Of a DNA stretch of 64,000 nucleotides, positions 22,304 through 30,599 are shown piece after piece (positions within the stretch are counted from its first letter, which is position 1; every line of letters begins with the position of its first letter). Under the pieces are notes generated by a model. The model searched no databases. It was not told the origin of the DNA and saw only the letters and a program-made list of their open reading frames with translations. The stretch comes from Letharia columbiana (taxonomy: Eukaryota; Ascomycota; Lecanoromycetes; Lecanorales; Parmeliaceae), in contig NW_023501059.1 of assembly GCF_014066305.1 (NCBI RefSeq), positions 248,001 through 312,000 on the forward strand, in the 5' to 3' direction. The translations under genes and the position numbers were made by a program.

Positions 22304-22669
22304 TCTCAGCTTCTTTGGGTTGAAATAGACAATACCTCCTGCTTTGATTTAGGTTTCTCGGCTGCACAATTGCTCTAGGGATGTCTGGAGTGCCATGCTC
22401 GGAGAAAAACTTCTGATGGTTGCCAGTGGCTTGAGAAAGGTCGTCAAACTGTTTGTATTATGCCTTCGCCGGAGATGTGATCGAAGAACGAGGAGGCCTT
22501 GTAGCCTAGAGCAGCTGGGATGACGACACTGTGCTCTCTCTCTCAACGACCACCAGTGATTGAGACTTCTGCGAATATCTCAATGGTGCTGTCGAGAGAG
22601 CGGTCAACTGATGCGCTGAGCACAGTCAGCTTTTTGTAATTTCCAGCCATTGATGTGCCTTACTTACTA

Positions 22670-23107
22670 GCTCACTGGCACACTGGGCCCACGCCACGCG
22701 ATCCTGTACCAATGTACCGAAGGGGACTGAGTTGCGCTTCGGATGGGCAACTGGCTGTCCACTGGTGAGCTGGTTTGGCTCCGGTCGAGGGGAGCTCGAC
22801 CTTCGACCATGTGTAAGAGAACTGGAGGCATTGGAACTTTTTCCGCTTGTGTTGGAAGGTGGCTAGTACCGGGATGTTCTGAACGTGGCAATGTTTGATC
22901 AGAATGTTTGAGGAAATGTCAACGCTTTGAATCGCGTTTGGCTCCAGGAGCATTCAGATTGTGAATGTCAGGAGTACTAGCGGAGCGAAGACGACTCGGC
23001 TGACCTTGTTGCTGTTGAGGATTTTGAGATGCTGCTATGGTAGGCAAGGATGACCGTGTGAATTTCGACGGAGAGCCTGAAGTCACCAAGATGGTCAGCA
23101 TTGTCAA
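22670..23107 (-). pseudogene. Unassigned exon-like minus-strand frames
   Basis: Two overlapping minus-strand frames (for example VDISSNILIKHCHVQNIPVL, and a Q-rich start NPQQQQGQPSRLRSASTPDI) look like exon remnants of the reiterated units. No domain is recognised, and no start or splice chain is secure. Confidence 0.2.
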
Positions 23108-23996
23108 TGATCATGTGGACAAGTGCTTCAATACTCACATCAAGGTCGGCCTACGGCCATGACTCGACCCAAGCTGCCTGTAGATTCAACCACAAATTCC
23201 ATGCGTTTCGCGCCCGCTTCTTCGGGACCGGTAGGGCCAGCTTCAGGAGAAGCCGCACGGTGTTGCTGGTATTGAGGAGGTGGCGGCATCTAGGGAGGGA
23301 CAGAGTTTCGTGGAGACGCAGAGACCTATCAGCAACCCAGTCAAGTTCAGAGTTAGCTATGCAACCAAATTGCTCAGGCCTCGTGGTACGTACCGAAAGG
23401 AAGAAAGAGATATTTTTATATAAATGGATGCGATTAACGTCTGCCCACGACGGTGGTTACTAGACTCACTCGCTTCCATTAGTCTTTGGTCAGCAGATAT
23501 CCATCCACAAGTTTTCAGCATCGCAATTTGGCACAGCAAAACCAGAAACTTCCGCAATGATAACTTCAGCGTATGCTGTCTATCAGTGATATGCAAGTCT
23601 TTCGCCTGTCTTGTGATGATAAATATTCCTTCTCGCTTCGCCCAAAGAACTTCGCCACTCCTCCAATACTCACATTGCTACCCTCCACTGCGTGATACGA
23701 TGAGCTGATATCTCGACGGTTCTTGCAGGTATCATCCGTCTCGGCATGGCGGCATGTCACAACATAGATCAGCTTGCCTTCCGCAGATTGCCATGCTACA
23801 GCTTGTTAGTTTCTTGCATCAACCGCAACATGGAGCTATGACATACATTTCAATGCTTTTGCGACTTCATCCCCCTTAGTGGGATTGATAGTACATCATA
23901 GGAGTATTCCGAGTGAGCTTGCGAGGGGCGTCCGTGTTGTTGTCCCAGATTCGCTTGTACTGGTGCTGTAGCGAAGATCCTTGTTTCCGCATGGCC

Positions 23997-24470
23997 TCAA
24001 TCTGCTGGCCCTTCTGTACCCTCATCGCGCTGGACCTGTTGCATCGTGTCTGCTTTTCCGTGTTGGAGGCTCTGAAAGCTTTTCTTCATGGCAGTAATGA
24101 AGGACTGCGAATTTGCATTTTCTGCTTTTAGTGTTTGCGCTTGTCTGACGAAATTGAACATGAGCGACCTGACCTCCCCATCGTTGTAGTTGGGTTTGGT
24201 TCCCAACCGTCGGCGACTATACTGTGGTCCAACGGCAGCCATTGCGCCATCTTTGGTTACGGATGGGCCGGTCATGTCTTGATGGTTCGAGGGTTGTGTC
24301 AAGACTTGACAAGGATAGACTGCAAAGGTGTGTTTTCTGCTCTCAGTATTCGCGCTCGGCCGTATCAACTGGACAGAAAGGAGTTGAGTCTCATTTTCCA
24401 TCGTCGGCGACCGTACTGCGATTCATCAGCTGCTTTGGCCTCATCCTTGCACCTGGAAAGGCCGGTTGAC
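23997..24470 (-). pseudogene. Coiled-coil remnant containing a local tandem duplication
   Basis: A 134-codon minus-strand frame ends in a helical segment (VRSLMFNFVRQAQTLKAENA). About 210 bp apart (near 24190-24260 and 24400-24470) the DNA repeats a degenerate block that includes CGTCGGCGA and GGCCGGT in the same order, so a short tandem duplication lies in or beside the exon. Function unknown. Confidence 0.3.
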
Positions 24471-24601
24471 TTTCGGTGGTTAGAAGAGCCATTTCATGAC
24501 ATGGTTTACCCGCAGCGTCAAAGATCTAAACTTCATGATATTGACAAGGCCTTGAATCCCGCAGAAACTTTGACATTGACGGTGACAGACACAGCCGCCT
24601 G

Positions 24602-24796
24602 AAGCTTCTTCACCATATCGTGAGGCACGGTCTGAGACTTCAGGTGCTCGAGAATGAACTTCATCGGCGAGCCGTAGAAGAAGCTGTCATCTTGCTGATC
24701 GAACCTGAAGTGCGTAGGGTGTAGATGTATGACGAGCGACGGCGATTTGCTGCAATACTTCTTCAAGCCGTATGGCTGCGTTTTGACATATGGCGC
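24602..24796 (-). pseudogene. Spt20 (SAGA complex) N-terminal domain fragment
   Basis: Minus-strand codons read APYVKTQPYGLKKYCSKSPS, LVIHLHPTHFRFDQQDDSFF and YGSPMKFILEHLKSQTVPHD then MVKKL. This is the conserved N-terminal block of the SAGA subunit Spt20, normally continuing to an FYDG(C/W)LIV motif. Here the family match stops exactly at KKLQAA and the frame continues into unrelated sequence. Sixty-five well-preserved residues with sharp ends and no rest of Spt20 indicate a captured fragment rather than the resident SAGA gene. Confidence 0.7.
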
Positions 24797-25154
24797 AGGC
24801 ATCGTCTTTGGCACCCTTTGCCCATCGAGTCCTTTCCCACTCCGATTTGGTCTTAAGTCTCCCGGCTTCTGTGGTTCTCTCCTCCCATTGCTTAAGTGCG
24901 ACGCCAATGCATTGATATTTCCATTGACACCATTGGCGATGGGCGTGGGAGGGGGTTGTTTAAAACTGGAGCCAGAGGGCGGAAGTGGTCGCGGGCTTGG
25001 GTAGCTGGAGCCAGAAGGTCCTTCTGGGATGTATCAGTTCTGCGCAGGCAAGGCTTGGATAATATGAGTGCTTTACCATGGTCGTCAGAGTTTGCGGTAT
25101 AAGAAAGAACAAACAATAACCAACCATAGGTGGAAGTTGTATATACATGGCCAC

Positions 25155-25838
25155 TCAGGCCAGGCACAAGAGCCCATTCAAGGACTCAACACCACGCTTC
25201 TCGAGAGTCGATTGCACCTGAGTAGCACTCCCAGCTGCTAGCACTGTCTTGTTGTATGGCGGCTTCCATCTCCGCCATGCTGCGATGGTCCGTGTAGCGC
25301 AACGCTTGTGGATTTCCACACTTCGAGCCACATCTTGGGCAACAGAGTTTGCCCTTGCCGTGATTGAACCCTCGAAACAGCTCAAGTCACGGTCGGCACG
25401 AAAGCTACAACGGTCCGGTCAGTGAGAGTCTGATTTTTGTCTCGCTCCATCTTCGCGGTTCTTTCGTTCGGCGCATAACCACCGCCACTGCCGTTGAAGT
25501 CAGCATCGAGATCATCAGCGATGGAAATTTATTCTCACGGATCGATGACCAACTGTTTCGCTGCCAAGTATATTTATTTGTAGTGTTATAGTAGAGAGGG
25601 CGGGTGAAAGAGTTCAAATGTAACCAAGGTCCTGGTAAGGTCGAGGATACTCCACCAAAGATCTGTGTGGCTTGGAGACAACTGCAGACGAAGCCCAGAT
25701 CAGCGTACGACATGCTGAGAGGTGGGAGGTAATCTTACTGACCATGCCAACTGCAGGATCCATATACTGGGGATACAGGTTAGGGTCAATTGTGCGACGA
25801 TGTTGATTCGGGATGCTTGATTGACATTTGTGTGACAA
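25155..25838 (-). pseudogene. Exon remnants of unknown protein
   Basis: Minus-strand pieces at 25838-25740 (IPNQHRRTIDPNLYPQYMDP), about 25540-25420 (DDLDADFNGSGGGYAPNERT) and 25385-25180 (ITARANSVAQDVARSVEIHK, then TVLAAGSATQVQSTLEKRGV) are separated by intron-like GT..AG stretches. They appear to be successive exons of one protein, but I recognise no domain. Confidence 0.3.
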
Positions 25839-25945
25839 GTACGTCCCTAGCCTTGAGATGTATTACACCTAGTATGTTGAGCCATCGAAAGACGCCGGGT
25901 GTCTGGTGCATGCACTGCTAGCTGTAACGTTGGAAGGCTGGAATC

Positions 25946-26667
25946 TTAACAATGTATGGCTGCAGGAGAACGGGGCACTGCTGTGATCTTCTGGTCCAGG
26001 AGCTCTCTTCGAACAAGGAGATCGTTGGCTTTTGGTGTCTCCTGCTCGGGTTCGGATTTGGTGTTATCGTCGCAAATCAACTTCCGCTTCTTGGAGGGTG
26101 ATGGAGTCTGGGAGATCCCCGTCCTTCTTGACGACATATCGGGAGTTCTCCATGACTGATCGCATTTGTGAAACACGACTTTGGTACCAACAACAGGCTT
26201 TTCCCACTTCTCGAAAGACATTGTATGACCCTTTGTATGGTCGGGGCCAAGGGTGCTTGCAGGATGAACTGTGTGCCGAAAAGATATTTCGTAGGTACAA
26301 CCTTCGGTTCCGCAGTCCCACTCGTCCGACTCGGATCCTGAGTGACGTCTGCTCCATCCTCCGTATTGAAGGCAGGAAACGGACTGGGAAGTCGGAAATG
26401 GTAGCCTTCTTTCTTCACCTCAGAACGGTAGCTTTCATGAATCCCAATTCTCATCGCATCCATCCGTACGAAGTCCTGAACCTCGTCATTCCATACCATA
26501 TCAAACTTCTCCTGGCAAGTAGGACGTGGCTGGTTGGCAAGAACTAGGCGCGGTTCGTGAAGGCCTACGACGTTTGAAGTCATAGAACTACAATCGTCTT
26601 CTTTCTGGTTTGCGCCATTCGAGCCAGAAGACTTTGGATCGCTGTAAGCAAACGACTTTCTCTGCAT
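25946..26667 (-). pseudogene. Exon remnants of unknown protein
   Basis: An open minus-strand frame of about 130 codons (LVLANQPRPTCQEKFDMVWN, DEVQDFVRMDAMRIGIHESY) is followed near 26220 by a second exon-like frame (MSFEKWEKPVVGTKVVFHKC). Composition is coding-like and the frame is long for chance, but no family is recognised. It lies directly downstream, on the minus strand, of the SRA-GT2 chimera. Confidence 0.35.
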
Positions 26668-26981
26668 TGGTGCGACTTACTCTGCGACTGTCAATCAGGG
26701 ATACATGCGCATCAATGCCTCTCATCTCCATATCTCGATGTCGGTCGACAAGGTTTCGTTCAGTCCTTGCCACAATCTTTGACCGAAGAGCACTCCCCTC
26801 GTCGACGCTTTCCTGGTGCCACGTCAGTGATCTTGTGGTACAGCTGTGTTCACGCTTCATCACCTACCTTCAGTCACTCCTCCGGAGTTTTGATCTTTTC
26901 CTTCGCGGGGTTGCTGTCGCTCGAATAGCTCCTGGCCGAGCACGCGGCATCCCCCAATCCCTCCAGAACGCGATGGCCATT

Positions 26982-28478
26982 CTAGTTCCCATCTGACGGA
27001 GACATAGACGGACTTGTTGCTTGGCTACTCACAAGGTGGAGTCGGCAGTAAGGGTGGCCCGAAGCTGTTGAAAGAACCCAGATCCTCGTCGAAGCCTGCG
27101 AAGGGAAATGTCGTGTTATATATTTACCATACGCGGTAAATGCGAAATGCGAAAGAGAACATCGTTGATTTGATGTTAAAGATGTTTGTTGCTGGCTAGT
27201 CGGGAACCTCGCGCATGAAGATCGAAGTGCAGGCTTCCTCGTCGAAGGGTTTCTCCAATCGCAACAGGTCGGTTTATGAGAAAGTAGTCGAGATGCGGTA
27301 GGGGTTCGATGCTGGGGTGGAAGAGTATTTGGAGAGGACGATGCCAGATCACGAGGATGTCGCCGGAAATGTGGCCGGGGTTTGATGAGTTTCGTGCAAA
27401 AGATCCAAAAGCAGAGGGTCAATATCGCGGTGAAGGGCTCAACGGAGCGGCTGATTCTTTGGGTGTTGAGATAAATCCAGGGTGTGGAGAGGAGAGCTGC
27501 GTCGTAGAAGAGGGCGAAGTTGACAAAGGAGGTGAGGTAGACGGCGTAGATGCTCCATGGCTGCGTGGTCCAGGTTCGACGCGATAGGAGGCTGAGAGGG
27601 TTGCTGCGCCAGGTCGTGCGGGCCCACCTCATGCATTGAAAGAGGTATTTAGGGTATTCCCCCAGCGTGGTTTCGATGCAGGCGTCCTCCGAGTATTGGA
27701 TCTTGAGTTTCCAGCCGTGCTCGACCATCCAGCGTGTGATGAAGTTGTCATCGTCGGCATTCAGAGGACCGATTAGGCCGAAGAGGATGTGTTCATTCAG
27801 AAAGCCAGTGCGGAATGATTGCGGTTGAAGGATCTCCGTGCGGTGAGCCGACGTGCGTCCACGTGCTCTGAGACCCTTCCATGTACTCTTCACCCATCCG
27901 CCGAGTCTGGTAATCACGACTTTCTCGTCCCTGTAGCCATACTCGTCATTATCGTTATCTAAGAGAAAGCCGTACGCATAACCAGCCGACCCATTTGAGC
28001 TTCCCCAAGTGTAGGCACCTGACTGGTATGCCTGGTAGTAGGTTAGCGACTCGCATAATGCTCGTCGCATCTCTGCCCACACTTCTGGCTGGCCTCGAGG
28101 CTCAGGGCGAGCTTTGTTGTCTGAATTCAGCGCGACTTTGGCTCTTGACACTGCCCTTTGCTTAGGAGCGGAAGACTCCAGACGTTGCTTCTTTAGGGTC
28201 GTACCATGACGTAACGATGGTGCGAACAGATCAGACTCGTCGTGGCTATCAGGAAGCGCAGCGCTCCTCTTCTTCGAATTGTCAGAGGTAGATTCCAGAT
28301 TGGGTTTAGAATCGTCCTCGAAGAGGCGAAGGCGACTGAGGGACCTCACGCAAAGCTGAAGCAGATAGCGGCTGCTTAACCGCTTCGGTGACAGTGGATG
28401 TGTTTTGGTTATTTTTATATAGATATGGGAACCACCCGAGAAATTGGAGGAAAGGAATTGTATATGTTGTCTAAACAT
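26982..28478 (-). CDS. Chimeric ORF: SRA/YDG-like segment fused in frame to a GT2 polysaccharide-synthase fragment
   Basis: This single 498-codon frame has three parts. Residues about 40-130 are basic and low-complexity. Residues about 131-196 (LCESLTYYQAYQSGAYTWGS ... YAYGFLLDNDNDEYGYRDEK then VVITRLGGW) match the start of fungal SRA/YDG domains. Residues about 205-378 match Cps1-type family 2 glycosyltransferases: GRTSAHRTEIL, GPLNADDDNFITRW, the QCMRWART(TW) motif that corresponds to QxxRW, and a hydrophobic membrane part (YAVYLTSFVNFALFYDAALL). The GT2 piece lacks the nucleotide-binding front half, and the SRA piece lacks its back half. After about residue 380 the frame leaves GT2. Intron-like sequence near 27117 precedes a short GFDEDLGSFNSFGPP exon. 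The long open frame suggests the fusion is recent; activity as a synthase is not possible. Confidence 0.6.
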   Translation of the reverse strand: MFRQHIQFLSSNFSGGSHIYIKITKTHPLSPKRLSSRYLLQLCVRSLSRLRLFEDDSKPNLESTSDNSKKRSAALPDSHDESDLFAPSLRHGTTLKKQRLESSAPKQRAVSRAKVALNSDNKARPEPRGQPEVWAEMRRALCESLTYYQAYQSGAYTWGSSNGSAGYAYGFLLDNDNDEYGYRDEKVVITRLGGWVKSTWKGLRARGRTSAHRTEILQPQSFRTGFLNEHILFGLIGPLNADDDNFITRWMVEHGWKLKIQYSEDACIETTLGEYPKYLFQCMRWARTTWRSNPLSLLSRRTWTTQPWSIYAVYLTSFVNFALFYDAALLSTPWIYLNTQRISRSVEPFTAILTLCFWIFCTKLIKPRPHFRRHPRDLASSSPNTLPPQHRTPTASRLLSHKPTCCDWRNPSTRKPALRSSCARFPTSQQQTSLTSNQRCSLSHFAFTAYGKYITRHFPSQASTRIWVLSTASGHPYCRLHLVSSQATSPSMSPSDGN

Positions 28479-28699
28479 GGAGGGTCAGCGCAGTGTTTGG
28501 TGAAGAGAAGGCCTTGAAATACAGTATGTGCCTGACGAACACTCTGGACTAACCGCTTGTATGGCAGCAGGATGAAGGAAGTTGCTTTCCCTCCGAGACA
28601 ACATGGCGCATACGAGTATGTAGCTCGACAAAGACTAGACATAGAACAAGGTGATATTAATAGCAGTTGTTGTAGGGAGGGACTTGGGTGAGTTTCTTT

Positions 28700-29200
28700 G
28701 GTGTCGCACGATCAACCAGCGACCTCAAAGACGAGCAACATCGTAGCACATCCGTCGAGCTCTACTGCGAGTGGTGCAGCTTAGCCAGCTTCTCGTGCTC
28801 TGGTTGAGGTCATGCATGTCAGTTGTGGGAGGTGGTAAGGGAGGTGAGGGCACTTACTTTCTGCCAGGTAGCACCACGGTCAAAAGCCTCGTGTGAGCGA
28901 CAGCATGGATAACGTCGAAGATAAGGGTATGGTCTAGGAGCTCGAGCTCTGTTGGGTGAGGATTGCAGCCTAGCCAATCTGGTAGTGCTCTGGTTGAGGT
29001 CATGCTCTGGTTGAGGTCATGCTCTGGTTGAGGTCATGCTCTGGTTGAGGTCGTGCTCTGGTTGAGGTCGTGCCTGTCAGATGCGTAAGGAGACAGTCTC
29101 AGAGCTGAGGCTACTCACTGTTTGCTAGGTATCGCTAATTTCGGAAGCTTTGTACCAAAGACAGCACAAACCTCTTCGAGGATACTTTAGCTGAATTCAT
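28700..29200. repeat. Degenerate repeat cluster with a 17-bp tandem array
   Basis: Positions 28986-29070 are five head-to-tail copies of the 17-mer TGCTCTGGTTGAGGTCA (the last two end in G). A single copy starts at 28795. Each lies in a larger diverged unit that continues with TGTCAG and a GGTGAGGGCACTTACT-like block, repeated again near 29220-29270. On the minus strand the larger units encode a repeated peptide of the type VPSPPxLPP. Confidence 0.8.
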
Positions 29201-29408
29201 GCATGTTGGTCGCGAACGGGGGTAGGTTTGGAGGTGAGGGTACTGACTCTTGTCCAGTGACTGCCACGGTCGGAACGTTTGTATGAACGGCACCAACGAT
29301 ATTCTCGAGGGTATGGACATGGATGTATAATGTCTTGAGGAATATGTTGAGCTTGTTGCAGTATAGGCTTGTGTAAGAACAGTCTTGAAGGATATTATGA
29401 ACAACTGC

Positions 29409-29700
29409 GAAGGTATAGGACTGGTGAAGGAGTTGTCTTGAAGAAATGTTGTAGGTTGGAGGGAGATCGTGGGTTATATAGGTAAGGATGCTCCTGGAGT
29501 CACTTCGTCTTGGCCTAGGACGCTCACAGCGTGAAGCTGTCGAAAGGAAGGGTTTGAAGGTATAGGACTGGTGAAGGAGTTGTCTTGAAGAAATGTAGGT
29601 TGGAGGGAGATCGTGGGTTATATAGGTAAGGATGCTCCTGGAGTCACTTCGTCTTGGCCTAGGACGTCCACAACGTGAAGCTGTCAAAAGGAAGGTTTCC
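29409..29700. repeat. 147-bp direct repeat (two copies, about 95 % identical)
   Basis: The copy starting at 29409 and the copy starting at 29556 are nearly identical, from GAAGGTATAGGACTGGTGAA to CGTGAAGCTGTC followed by AAAGGAAGG. The second lacks three bases (GTTGTAGG against GTAGG). On the minus strand the period equals 49 codons, and both copies read SDSRSILTYITHDLPPTY in one frame. The high identity means a recent duplication in an otherwise decayed tract. Confidence 0.85.
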
Positions 29701-29759
29701 AAGGGGCCATCCATGACTATCACTCAGTGAAGGGTGTGGCATGAAGATTTCCAAGGGTC

Positions 29760-30430
29760 TAGTATAGATTGTGGATAGGTGTGGGCCCTTTGTGGGCGGG
29801 TAGGGTCAGAAGACTTACTTCACAGGATGAGTTGGATTCTGAGCTGCAGGATGAAGGTCATCTCCAAAGAATACGGAGTGAACTGTTGTGAGTCTATTGG
29901 AGATCGTCGATCAGTTGGCGGGCTTTGTGGGTCAGTAGGGATTTGGTACCTACTTCACCTTGCGATCGACAAAGGCTGAAGTGGCGGTGTGAAAAGCTTT
30001 TCCGGATGTGACTGCGGAGTTCCACTAGCTGCAGCTCGCAATGCGGGCAGCTGCTGTGACTCTAATGGTGGTATTTGATGAATTAGTGGGCCTTGTGGGC
30101 TAGAAGGGACGTGGAATATACTTCACCATTGCCACCACCAAGGTCTGAAGCTGCAATGTGAATAGCATGACTGGGTATGCTTGCAGAGCTGTACCAGCTG
30201 CAGCTTGAATTACAGGCAGTCGCTGTGACTCTACTGGTGGTCTTCGATGAATTTGTGGGCCTTGTGGGCTAGAAGGGATGTGGGACATACTTCACCCTTG
30301 CCAGCGATAGGGCTTGAAGCTGCAACGTGAAGAGCAACGCTGGGTATGCTTGCGGAACTCTACCAGTTGCAGCCTCGGTCAAGGGTGGCTGTCACTCGAT
30401 AGTCGATGGGTATGGGGCCTGGTTGGCCAG
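29760..30430. repeat. 168/169-bp tandem repeat, about four diverged units
   Basis: The equivalent points GATGAATT/GATCAGTT occur at 29909, 30077 and 30246, with flanking partial units near 29778 and 30404. Each unit carries TGTGGGCCTTGTGGGCTAGA-like sequence, then CTTCACC and GAAGCTGCA. On the minus strand successive units share a peptide pattern (PSSPQGPxIHxxPPxESQ, AAxxxxQxxP, LFTxxLQxL), although the period is not a multiple of three. A conserved GTGAAGTA at the end of each coding block could be a splice donor, which would explain how the frame survives. Confidence 0.75.
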
Positions 30431-30599
30431 AAAAAAGCGGGTGCTTACATCGAAATTGCGCCCGTCGGGATCTCCAATCCCGGCGTGAAGATCGTCAGTG
30501 AAGGTCAGCAGAGAGTGCCAAAATATGGAGCTTCTTTGTTTAGAAGATACAGTCACTCTAGCTGCGAGTGTGAGGGACGGTGTAGATTATTGGAGGCTT

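Noticed and set aside
28986..29070. CRISPR-like array
   Set aside because: The 17-bp copies are directly adjacent without spacers, and the genome is eukaryotic.
29187..29723. 178-codon minus-strand ORF as a gene
   Set aside because: It consists mainly of the 147-bp repeat read in one frame; without splice or homology support it is listed only as a repeat.
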